From JACTUA01 sp035506435 (GTDB lineage Archaea > Halobacteriota > Methanomicrobia > Methanomicrobiales > JACTUA01): a stretch of DNA of 11,987 nucleotides. Under the pieces are notes generated by a model. That model did no database searches. It was not told where the DNA came from and was given only the letters and a program-made list of their open reading frames with translations. This document shows, piece by piece, positions 1-6,466 of the stretch. Position numbers and translations under genes: made by a program. Every line of letters starts with the position of its first letter. Position 1 is the first letter of the stretch. The stretch covers positions 1 to 11,987 of the forward strand of contig DATJPK010000110.1 in assembly GCA_035506435.1 (NCBI GenBank), given 5' to 3'.

Positions 1-1
1 C

Positions 2-415
2 ACCGGGCCTGACGGTTCAATCGCAAGGATCCTCCTCCAGTCCCGGGACGTCACCGATGCGAGGGAGCTCAAGGAGCGCCTGAGACAGGAAGGGATCTCG
101 CGGATCGCGACGACCATCGACCAGTGCCGGGCCATGAACGAGCAGATAGCGGCCTCCCTCGCCGCCATCCGGACGATCCTCGGGGCGATGGACCCTGCCT
201 CGAGCCGCCGGGTGGAGGAGGAGCTCCATGTCATCACCTCGAGCGTGACCCAGCTCGACCGGAGCTATGCAAAGACCGAGCGGGCGAGGGCGCTTCTCTG
301 CCAGTACTTCCTCGACCGGGAGAGGGATGCCCGGCGGTACCGGGAGGAGCAGGCACGGAACGCCTCCCGGGGAGACCCGGCGGGCGCGGCCGAGCCGCCC
401 GGGGGGGCGGCCTGA
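2..415 (+). CDS. PAS-domain signalling protein, C-terminal part (5' end outside the window)
   Basis: The reading frame is open from base 2 and ends at TGA 413-415, giving about 137 visible residues. The first visible residues (DGSIARILLQSRDVTDARELKERLR) match the last strand and exit helix of a PAS/PAC domain. Two long amphipathic helices follow. The stretch MNEQIAASLAAI, near position 134, resembles the first helix of a histidine-kinase dimerisation domain but has asparagine where the phospho-accepting histidine would sit. A second helix (VEEELHVITSSVTQLDRSYAKTE) follows, then a charged tail ending in a Pro/Gly/Ala-rich stretch. No ATPase domain follows before the stop, so I read this as a PAS sensor with a degenerate dimerisation module, not an active kinase. 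Its stop is 1 nt before the next start, so it is probably co-transcribed with the receiver-PAS gene. An ATG at 134 exists, but the frame and PAS similarity continue upstream, so it is unlikely to be the start. Confidence 0.75.
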   Translation, partial: TGPDGSIARILLQSRDVTDARELKERLRQEGISRIATTIDQCRAMNEQIAASLAAIRTILGAMDPASSRRVEEELHVITSSVTQLDRSYAKTERARALLCQYFLDRERDARRYREEQARNASRGDPAGAAEPPGGAA

Positions 416-416
416 C

Positions 417-1520
417 ATGGCAAAGGCAAGGATCCTCGTCGTCGAGGACGAGTTCATCACGGCATCCGACATCCAGAACAACCTGGTCACAATGGGGTAC
501 GAGGTGCCGGCCGTCGTCGATACCGGCGAGGAGGCCGTACGGAAGGCCGGCGAGCTTTTGCCCTCGCTCGTCCTCATGGACATCACCCTGAAGGGCAGGA
601 TGAACGGGATCGAGGCGGCAAAGCAGATCCGGGAACGGTTCGACATCCCGATTATCTACCTCACCGCCCACTCGGACGAGTCGACCTTCCGGAATGCCCT
701 CGTCTCCGAGCCCTTCGGGTACATCATCAAGCCCTTCAACACGCGGGAGATGCGGATCAGCATCGAGATGGCCCTGTACAAGCATGCCCTCGACCGGGAC
801 CTCAGGGACAGCGAGGAGACGAACCGGGTCCTCCTCTCCGCGACGACCGACATCATGTTCCTCCTGGACACCGAGAAGCGGTTCCTCGCCGCGAACGAGG
901 CCCTCGCGAAGCGGGCGGGGGTGACCGTCGGGGCGCTCGTGGGGATCAGCGCCTATGACCTCGTCGCCCGGAAGGTCCTCTCCCCGTTCATGGCATGCTG
1001 GAACATCAGCCGTGCCCAGAAGAGCGCGATCCAGTCCGAGGAGAAGCTGAACGGGAGATGGTTCAATTCCCGGATTTACCCGGTGATCTCCCAGGCCGGG
1101 GAGGTGATCAAGTACGCGGTGAACATCCGGGATATCACGAAGAAGAAGCAGATGGAGGAGCAGCTCATCCAGAACGAGGAGTACTTCCGGGGGCTCATCG
1201 AGAATGCCTCCGACATCATCGTCGTCCTCAACCTGGACGGATCCTTCATACGGGAGAGCCTCTCCCTCGGCCGGGCCCTCGGGATCCCCCAGGAACTGCT
1301 CATGGGGAAGAAAATCTTCGACATTGTCCACCCGGGCGAAGTGCAGCCGCTCCGGAACATTATTGCCGATGTCATCAGGCAGCCCTACCTGGTGAGGCCG
1401 GTCCGGCTGACCTTCAGGAAGGGCGGGGGGTTCCTTGTCATCGAGGGGGTCATGAGCAACCTCACCCGGGACCCCATCGTCCAGGGCATCGTGCTGAACG
1501 GCTGGGCCAGGGAGGCATAG
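417..1520 (+). CDS. Receiver-PAS-PAS response regulator, paralogue 1
   Basis: This is a predicted cytoplasmic two-component protein of 367 aa. Residues 1-125 form a receiver domain with all key residues: acidic pair E10-D11, phospho-acceptor D55 in LVLMDITLKG, T83 in IIYLTAHSD and K105 in FGYIIKPF. PAS domain 1 spans about 134-240 and ends in the typical NIRDITKKKQMEEQL motif. PAS domain 2 spans about 256-367 and starts with YFRGLIENASDIIVV. There is no helix-turn-helix, kinase, GGDEF, EAL or methylesterase domain, and no membrane segment. The ATG at 417 was chosen because M plus four residues before [IV]L[VI]VEDE is shared with the two downstream paralogues; the frame is open further upstream but overlaps the preceding gene. 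Output is probably by protein-protein contact. The cognate kinase is not visible. PAS domain 2 here is less like the second PAS of paralogues 2 and 3 than those two are like each other. Confidence 0.93.
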   Translation: MAKARILVVEDEFITASDIQNNLVTMGYEVPAVVDTGEEAVRKAGELLPSLVLMDITLKGRMNGIEAAKQIRERFDIPIIYLTAHSDESTFRNALVSEPFGYIIKPFNTREMRISIEMALYKHALDRDLRDSEETNRVLLSATTDIMFLLDTEKRFLAANEALAKRAGVTVGALVGISAYDLVARKVLSPFMACWNISRAQKSAIQSEEKLNGRWFNSRIYPVISQAGEVIKYAVNIRDITKKKQMEEQLIQNEEYFRGLIENASDIIVVLNLDGSFIRESLSLGRALGIPQELLMGKKIFDIVHPGEVQPLRNIIADVIRQPYLVRPVRLTFRKGGGFLVIEGVMSNLTRDPIVQGIVLNGWAREA

Positions 1521-1601
1521 GATCATGGATACCGCGAAGGGAATGTTCGCCGCGGGGGAGGGGGAAACCGCTCCTGCAAGCTATTTAATCCGAACCGGCC
1601 A

Positions 1602-1609
1602 TTTATATA
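1602..1609 (+). promoter_or_regulatory. Archaeal TATA box for receiver-PAS-PAS paralogue 2
   Basis: The octamer TTTATATA is a near-ideal archaeal TATA box in an otherwise GC-rich 150-bp intergenic stretch (1521-1670). Transcription would be expected about 25 bp downstream, near 1630, giving a leader of roughly 40 nt. A second AT-rich element, TATTTAAT at 1582-1589, lies 12 bp upstream. No clear purine-rich BRE is seen next to the box. Confidence 0.7.
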
Positions 1610-1670
1610 TTAGGAGCCGGATATCCTGCCCGGGTGAGCCGGGCCACCGGGACGCGAAGGGGGCATGAAG

Positions 1671-2804
1671 ATGGAAAAGAAGAAGGTACTCGTTGTCGAG
1701 GACGAATTCATCACCGCCTCGGATATCCAGTCGACCCTCAACGGGATGGGATTCGAGGTCCCCGGGATCGCCGATACCGGGGAGGATGCCATCCGGATGA
1801 CCGGGCAGTTCAGGCCCGATGCCATCCTGATGGATATCTCTCTCAAGGGGCCGATGAACGGGATCCAGGCGGCAGGGATCATCAGGGAGAAGTACGGGAC
1901 CCCCGTGATCTACCTCACGGGGCAGTCCGACGACGCCACCATCAACCGGGCCCTCGAGAGCGAGCCTTTCGGGTACATCATCAAGCCCTTCGAGGAGAAG
2001 AACCTGAAGACCACCATCACGATGGCCCTGTACAAGCATGCCATCGACGGGCAACTGAAGGAGAGCGAGCAGCTCGTCCGCTCCCTCATCGACGCGAACC
2101 CGGAGCCGATGTTCATCCTCGACGAAAAGACGAGGGTCCTCGTCATCAACGAGGCGCTCGCCTGCACCTACCCGGGGGCGAAGAAGCCCCTGGAGGCCCA
2201 GTCCCTCGATACCCTGGTCGCGTCTGGGATCGTGACAAAGAGGCTTGCCGAGACGGTCCGCTCGCACTTCTTTGACAAGAAGCCCTTCCTCTTCGACGAG
2301 GAGGTGAACGGGAAGTGGATCGCGTACCGGATCATCCCCATCCCGAACAGCATGGGGCAGGTCGTCCGGTGCGCCGTCCTCGCGGGCGACGTGACCGAGA
2401 TGAAGCTTGCCGACGGAAAGCTGAAGGCGCTCAACGAGCAGCTCCTGAGGGAGCGCAAGGATCTCATCATCTACAAGGCCATCATCGACGGGATGGACGA
2501 CATCCTCATCGCGACCACCGACATGGGGGTCGTCTTCTTCGTGAACGAGGCCTTCAAGAAGCGGTTCGGGTATACCGTCGACGAGGTAAAAGGGAAGGAG
2601 ATCGGCACGCTCAAGGACCCCCAGGACACCTTCCCTCTCGACGGGAACGCTTTCTTCGTGGACAAGAAGACCGTCTGGAACGGGAGCATCACCCTCGTGA
2701 CAAAACACCAGCTGAAGCTCCGGACCCTCCTCAAGAGCACACCTGTTATCAGGGACAACGTCACCATCTGCCGGGTCTTCGTGCTCCGCGAGAAGATCGC
2801 CTGA
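1671..2804 (+). CDS. Receiver-PAS-PAS response regulator, paralogue 2
   Basis: The protein has 377 aa. Its receiver domain (1-125) has E10-D11, phospho-acceptor D55 (ILMDISLKG), T83 (VIYLTGQSD) and K105 (FGYIIKPF). PAS 1 covers about 138-240 and PAS 2 about 270-377, joined by a charged helix near 240-268 that could form a coiled coil. No output domain is present. ATG 1671 gives exactly the same spacing to the VEDE motif as in the two paralogues and lies 7 nt after AAGGGGG (1657-1663). ATG 1665 in the same frame, adding two residues, is the alternative but leaves only 1 nt after the G-run. It has its own TATA box at 1602-1609 and a T8 tract right after the stop, so it may be a separate transcription unit. 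The receiver part is close to paralogue 1 even in DNA: 24 identical bases at 714-737 and 1968-1991, and 21 at 768-788 and 2022-2042. Confidence 0.92.
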   Translation: MEKKKVLVVEDEFITASDIQSTLNGMGFEVPGIADTGEDAIRMTGQFRPDAILMDISLKGPMNGIQAAGIIREKYGTPVIYLTGQSDDATINRALESEPFGYIIKPFEEKNLKTTITMALYKHAIDGQLKESEQLVRSLIDANPEPMFILDEKTRVLVINEALACTYPGAKKPLEAQSLDTLVASGIVTKRLAETVRSHFFDKKPFLFDEEVNGKWIAYRIIPIPNSMGQVVRCAVLAGDVTEMKLADGKLKALNEQLLRERKDLIIYKAIIDGMDDILIATTDMGVVFFVNEAFKKRFGYTVDEVKGKEIGTLKDPQDTFPLDGNAFFVDKKTVWNGSITLVTKHQLKLRTLLKSTPVIRDNVTICRVFVLREKIA

Positions 2805-2805
2805 A

Positions 2806-2813
2806 TTTTTTTT
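2806..2813 (+). terminator. Oligo-T transcription terminator after paralogue 2
   Basis: Eight consecutive T residues begin 1 nt after the TGA of the receiver-PAS-PAS gene ending at 2804. Archaeal RNA polymerase terminates at such T-tracts without needing a hairpin. The tract is conspicuous in this GC-rich sequence. Confidence 0.55.
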
Positions 2814-2845
2814 CATGAAGGGGAACGGATTGCGCGGCCCCCTCT

Positions 2846-2869
2846 CCCTGTCCCGTTCCGGGACCAGGG
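2846..2869 (+). other. GC-rich inverted repeat (hairpin) upstream of paralogue 3
   Basis: Bases 2846-2855 pair with 2859-2869 to form a 10-bp stem with one bulged base (C2865) and a 3-nt loop (TTC, 2856-2858). The hairpin lies about 26 nt before the ATG of the third receiver-PAS-PAS gene and 32 nt after the T8 tract. No T-run follows it, so it is not a classical intrinsic terminator. It could shape the 5' leader or bind a regulator; its role is unknown. Confidence 0.4.
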
Positions 2870-2895
2870 GCAGGGGCATCGTGGCGGGGTGAGGT

Positions 2896-4086
2896 ATGCC
2901 GGCGACAAGGGTCCTCATCGTCGAGGACGAGTTCGTGACCGGGACCGATATCCAGTCCGCCATCGCCGAGATGGGGTACGAGGCCCCCTGTATCGTCGAT
3001 AACGGCCCCGAGGCGATCCTGAAGGCCGGGGACCTCAGGCCGGATGTCGTCCTCATGGACATCATCCTGAAAGGGAACATGAACGGCATCCAGGCGGCCG
3101 AGGAGATCCGGGAGCGGTTCGACATCCCCGTCGTGTTCCTCACCGCCCACTCTGACCGCCCGACGGTCGAGATGGCCAAGCTCGCCGGCCCCTTCGGGTA
3201 CGTGGTGAAGCCCTTCGAGCCCCAGCGGGTGAGGATCGCCATCGAGATGGCGCTGTACCGGCATGCCATGGAGGAGCAGATCCGGCTCGGCGGGGAGGCC
3301 ATCCGGGCGCTCCTGAACGCGACAAGGGACGAGATCGTCCTCGTCGACGACGAGGGAAAGATCCTCGCGCTCAACGACTCATTCGCCGCCCGGGCGGGCC
3401 GGGCGGCCAGGGAACTCGTGAACCTGCCCCTCTCCGGCCTCATCCCCCCGGGCACCATCACGGTGAGGACCGCGGACGAGCTCCACCGGATCTTCAGCGA
3501 CGGCCGGGTGTCCTTCGAGGAGGAGGACCATGGCCGGTGCTTTGACACCACCCTCTCGACCGTCGCGGACAGGAAGCAGGGGACGCTCCGGATCGCCATT
3601 TACCGGCACGACATCACGAACCTCAAGCTCATGGAGGACGAGTTAAAACTCACAAACCGGCAGCTCCTCCAGGAGCGGGAGCGGCTCCTCTTCCTCACCA
3701 CCGCACTCGACACGATGAGCGACTACGTGGTCATCACCGACCATGCGGGGAAGATCACGTACGTGAACTCGAGCTTCGAGAAGAAGTTCGGCATGAACTC
3801 ACGGGACGTCCATGGCCGGCCGATCAGCGACCTCGCCCACCCGGAGAACACCGTGAACCTCTCGTACGACTTCTTCCAGGCCTTCTGGGGTACGGACTGG
3901 ACCGGGTCTTTCCTTGCACGGAACTCGGAGGGGACAAGGATGCCGATGACCGTGCGGGGAAAGCCCGTCCTCTACGAGAACAACCGGCCGAAAAATTTCG
4001 TTTTTGTCATGCGGGACCGGTACGGCGAGGGCGAGGGGGCCCCGGAAAGCCCGGGCTCCCGCCGCTCTCCCGGTCCTCTACCCTAA
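2896..4086 (+). CDS. Receiver-PAS-PAS response regulator, paralogue 3
   Basis: The protein has 396 aa. The receiver domain (1-125) keeps E10-D11, phospho-acceptor D55 (VVLMDIILKG), T83 (VVFLTAHSD) and K105 (FGYVVKPF) at the same residue numbers as the two upstream paralogues. PAS 1 spans about 133-238, ending IYRHDITNLKLMEDEL. A coiled-coil-like helix rich in Leu, Gln, Glu and Arg follows (about 239-268), then PAS 2 (about 270-374). The last 21 residues are a Gly/Pro/Glu/Ser-rich tail absent from the other copies. ATG 2896 is preceded by GGGGTGAGG, and the N-terminus aligns exactly with the paralogues. No TATA box is obvious in the 91 bp upstream; transcription may read through the T8 tract or start from a weak promoter. 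The TAA stop (4084-4086) overlaps the stop of convergent ilvD. No effector domain is present, so the output is unknown. Confidence 0.92.
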   Translation: MPATRVLIVEDEFVTGTDIQSAIAEMGYEAPCIVDNGPEAILKAGDLRPDVVLMDIILKGNMNGIQAAEEIRERFDIPVVFLTAHSDRPTVEMAKLAGPFGYVVKPFEPQRVRIAIEMALYRHAMEEQIRLGGEAIRALLNATRDEIVLVDDEGKILALNDSFAARAGRAARELVNLPLSGLIPPGTITVRTADELHRIFSDGRVSFEEEDHGRCFDTTLSTVADRKQGTLRIAIYRHDITNLKLMEDELKLTNRQLLQERERLLFLTTALDTMSDYVVITDHAGKITYVNSSFEKKFGMNSRDVHGRPISDLAHPENTVNLSYDFFQAFWGTDWTGSFLARNSEGTRMPMTVRGKPVLYENNRPKNFVFVMRDRYGEGEGAPESPGSRRSPGPLP

Positions 4087-5726
4087 CGCTGCACCGCGCC
4101 CAGGTTCGCCTGCCCGACGGTGGCCGCGTACCGGGCAAGGACACCCGACAGCTTCCGCTTCCGTGGCTTCCAGGCCTTCCGCCTCGCCGTGAGGGTCTTT
4201 TCGGGGACGAGGAGATCGATTCGGTCCTTCCCGATATCGATCGAGATGATGTCCCCATCCCTCACGAGGGCGATGGGGCCACCCTCCTCGGCCTCGGGGG
4301 CGACGTGGCCGATGCAGGGCCCCCGGGTCCCGCCCGAGAACCTCCCGTCGGTCACGAGGGCGACGCGCCGGTAGCCGAGCCCGACGATGGCCGAGGTGGG
4401 GGAGAGCATCTCCGGCATGCCCGGCCCTCCCCGGGGGCCCTCGTACCTGACCACGATGACGTCCCCTTCCCGGATCTTCCGGGCGAGGATCGCCTGCATG
4501 GCGTCCTGTTCGCCGTTAAAGACCCTCGCCGGTCCCTTATGCTTCCACATCTCCGGCTGAACGGCAGCCGCCTTCACGACCGCCCCGTCGGGCGCAAGCG
4601 ATCCCGAGAGCACCCGGAGGCCGCCGGCGGCATGGACGGGCTTTTTCATGGTGTGGATTATCTTCCCGTCGGCGACCCGGCCCATCCCCGCGAGCTCCCG
4701 GATCCCCGGCCCCGTGACCGTGGGGTTGTCCTCGAGGACCTCCTTCAGCCGGGAGAGAACCGCGGGGATCCCGCCTGCCCGGTGGAGGGTGAGCATGGAG
4801 TGCGGCCCCGAGGGCTGCATGTCGCAGATGTGGGGGATCTCCTTCCCGATGGCATTGAAGGTCCCGAGGTCGAGGGGGACCTCCGCCTCGGTGGCGAGGG
4901 CCATGAGGTGGAGGATGGTGTTCGTCGACCCGCCGAGGGCCATGTCCACCCGGATGGCGTTCCTGATGCTCTCCGGCGTGATGATGCCCCGGGGAGTGAC
5001 CCTCTCCCGTATGAGCCCGACCACCCGCTCGCCGGTCTGCCTCGCGATGCGGAGCTTCCCCGCGTCCACGGCGGGGATGGTCGCGCAGCCAGCAAGGGAC
5101 ATCCCGAGGGCCTCGGTGACGCAGGCCATGGTATTCGCTGTGTAGAGTCCCTGGCAGGAGCCGCAGCCGGGCATCGAGGCGCACTCGAGGGTCCCGAGCT
5201 CGCCTTCATCCATCGTCCCCGCGGCTACCCTCCCCACCGCCTCGAAGACGTCGATCAGGGAGAGGTCCCGGCCGCCGAGGGAACCGGGGAGCATCGGGCC
5301 GCCCGTGACGAGGATCGCGGGGATATCGCACCTGACTGCCGCCATGAGCATCCCCGGGACGATCTTGTCGCAGGTCCCGACGCAGACGAGACCATCGAAC
5401 CGGTGGGCCTCCACCATGAGCTCGATGGAGTCGGCGATGTTCTCCCGGGACGGGAGGGAGTACCGCATCCCCTCGTGGCCCATCGCGATCCCGTCGCAGA
5501 TCCCGATGACCCCGAACTCGAAGGGTACCCCGCCCGCGGCGGCGATCCCCTCCGTGACCTTCTCCGAGAGCTGCCTCAGGTGCACGTGGCCGGGCACGAT
5601 GGTGTTCCAGGCGTTCGCAATCCCGATGAAGGGCTCGTCCATCTCCCTGTCCGTCACGCCAAGTGACCGCAGCAGGGCCCGGTTCGGTGCCCGCTGGTAT
5701 CCCCGCTTTACCGTTTCGCTCCGCAT
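4083..5726 (-). CDS. ilvD: Dihydroxy-acid dehydratase
   Basis: IlvD dehydrates 2,3-dihydroxy-isovalerate and 2,3-dihydroxy-3-methylvalerate to the 2-keto acids in valine, leucine and isoleucine synthesis. The protein has 547 aa, close to the usual archaeal length. Visible motifs are GIANAWNTIVPGHVHL (35-50), CDGIAMGHEGM (77-87), TCDKIVPGML (118-127; cluster ligand C119 and metal-site K121), MPGCGSCQGLYTANTM (185-200; C191), MALGGSTNTILHL (262-274), GGPGMPEML (E439) and DGRFSGGTRGPCIGH (S464, the likely catalytic base). The cysteine that [2Fe-2S] members carry near position 40 (NPCN motif) is absent, as in E. coli-type [4Fe-4S] enzymes. The ATG follows a strong GGGGAGGAG site and lies inside the end of the SUMT gene (19-bp overlap), so translation is probably coupled. 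Its stop overlaps that of the convergent receiver-PAS-PAS gene by 4 bp. A five-T run on this strand (plus-strand A run 3991-3995) is the nearest candidate terminator. Confidence 0.97.
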   Translation of the reverse strand: MRSETVKRGYQRAPNRALLRSLGVTDREMDEPFIGIANAWNTIVPGHVHLRQLSEKVTEGIAAAGGVPFEFGVIGICDGIAMGHEGMRYSLPSRENIADSIELMVEAHRFDGLVCVGTCDKIVPGMLMAAVRCDIPAILVTGGPMLPGSLGGRDLSLIDVFEAVGRVAAGTMDEGELGTLECASMPGCGSCQGLYTANTMACVTEALGMSLAGCATIPAVDAGKLRIARQTGERVVGLIRERVTPRGIITPESIRNAIRVDMALGGSTNTILHLMALATEAEVPLDLGTFNAIGKEIPHICDMQPSGPHSMLTLHRAGGIPAVLSRLKEVLEDNPTVTGPGIRELAGMGRVADGKIIHTMKKPVHAAGGLRVLSGSLAPDGAVVKAAAVQPEMWKHKGPARVFNGEQDAMQAILARKIREGDVIVVRYEGPRGGPGMPEMLSPTSAIVGLGYRRVALVTDGRFSGGTRGPCIGHVAPEAEEGGPIALVRDGDIISIDIGKDRIDLLVPEKTLTARRKAWKPRKRKLSGVLARYAATVGQANLGAVQR

Positions 5727-6466
5727 AACTCCTCCCCGCGATGGAGGCCGGCCACGCCACCGATGACGATGACCGCGGGCGGCCTGACTCCTGCCTCCTG
5801 CGCGATGCCTGCAATCTCACCGAGGGGGCCGGTGGTAACCCGCTGGCCCGGGGCAAGGCCCCGCTCGATGATGGCGACCGGGGTGTCCCGGGCCTTCCCC
5901 CGTTCGACCAGCCCGGCGGCGATAGCCCCGAGGTTCTTCACCCCCATCAGGATCACGATGGTCCCCCGGAACCGGGCCAGCAGGTCCCAGTCGATGCCTG
6001 ATTCCTCCTTCCCCGGGTTCTCGTGGCCGGTGAGGATAACCACCTCCGAGGCATGGCTCCGGTGGGTCACCGGGATGCCGACGCACCCGGGGACCGCGAT
6101 GGCGCTTGTCACGCCGGGGACGAGCTCTGTTGCGATCCCTGCCTGCCTGAGTGCATCGAGCTCCTCGCCTCCCCTTCCGAAGAGGAACGGGTCGCCTCCC
6201 TTCAGCCTGACCACCCGCTTGCCTTCCCGGGCTTTCTCAATCATGATCCGCTCGATCTCCTCCTGCTCGAGCGTGTGCCGGGAACCGGATTTCCCGCAGT
6301 CGATCAGCTCGGCCCGTCCCGGGAGAAGGGCCTTCACCCCGCCGGCCAGCTGGTCGTAGAGGACGACCTCGGCTTCGCCGAGCACCCGCTGCGCCCGGAC
6401 GGTGAGGAGGTCCGGGCTCCCCGGGCCGGCCCCGACGAGGAAGACCTTCCCCGGGCCCTTACTCAC
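5708..6466 (-). CDS. cobA: Uroporphyrinogen-III C-methyltransferase (SUMT)
   Basis: SUMT uses two S-adenosylmethionine molecules to methylate uroporphyrinogen III at C2 and C7, giving precorrin-2, the branch point to siroheme, cobalamin and F430. The 252-aa protein is one SUMT domain of usual length: VGAGPGSPDLLT (11-22), YDQL (37-40), RLKGGDPFLFGRGGEE (87-102), ELVPGVTSA (114-122), GIPVTHR and the ILTGHENP stretch. It is not fused to uroporphyrinogen-III synthase or to a CysG dehydrogenase module. The start is GTG 6464-6466, which overlaps the hemC stop by 8 bp and follows an AGGGGGG site. The frame is open 32 codons further upstream, but that part is shadow sequence inside hemC, and homology starts at VSKGPGKVFLVGAG. 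The gene end overlaps ilvD by 19 bp. SirC, which uses the product, is encoded in the neighbouring unit at 11297-11923. Confidence 0.96.
   Translation of the reverse strand: MSKGPGKVFLVGAGPGSPDLLTVRAQRVLGEAEVVLYDQLAGGVKALLPGRAELIDCGKSGSRHTLEQEEIERIMIEKAREGKRVVRLKGGDPFLFGRGGEELDALRQAGIATELVPGVTSAIAVPGCVGIPVTHRSHASEVVILTGHENPGKEESGIDWDLLARFRGTIVILMGVKNLGAIAAGLVERGKARDTPVAIIERGLAPGQRVTTGPLGEIAGIAQEAGVRPPAVIVIGGVAGLHRGEELCGAKR

Noticed and set aside
234..1526. 430-codon minus-strand open frame opposite the first receiver-PAS-PAS gene
   Set aside because: It is a shadow of the real gene with skewed composition (Pro, Gly, Asp, Leu) and no plausible ribosome-binding site or domain.
2821..2859. Second possible stem, GGAACGG (2822-2828) with CCGTTCC (2853-2859)
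   Set aside because: It has only 7 bp with a 24-nt loop and competes with the more stable local hairpin at 2846-2869, so it is not listed as a feature.
1581..3599. 672-codon open frame on the minus strand, antisense to the second and third receiver-PAS-PAS genes
   Set aside because: It has no recognisable domain, is rich in Arg, Pro, Gly and Ser, and lies opposite two clear genes. Long antisense frames are expected in GC-rich coding sequence.
4305..5666. 453-codon open frame on the plus strand, antisense to ilvD
   Set aside because: The opposite strand encodes a full-length IlvD with all motifs. This frame is low-complexity Gly/Asp/Pro/Arg sequence with no family resemblance.
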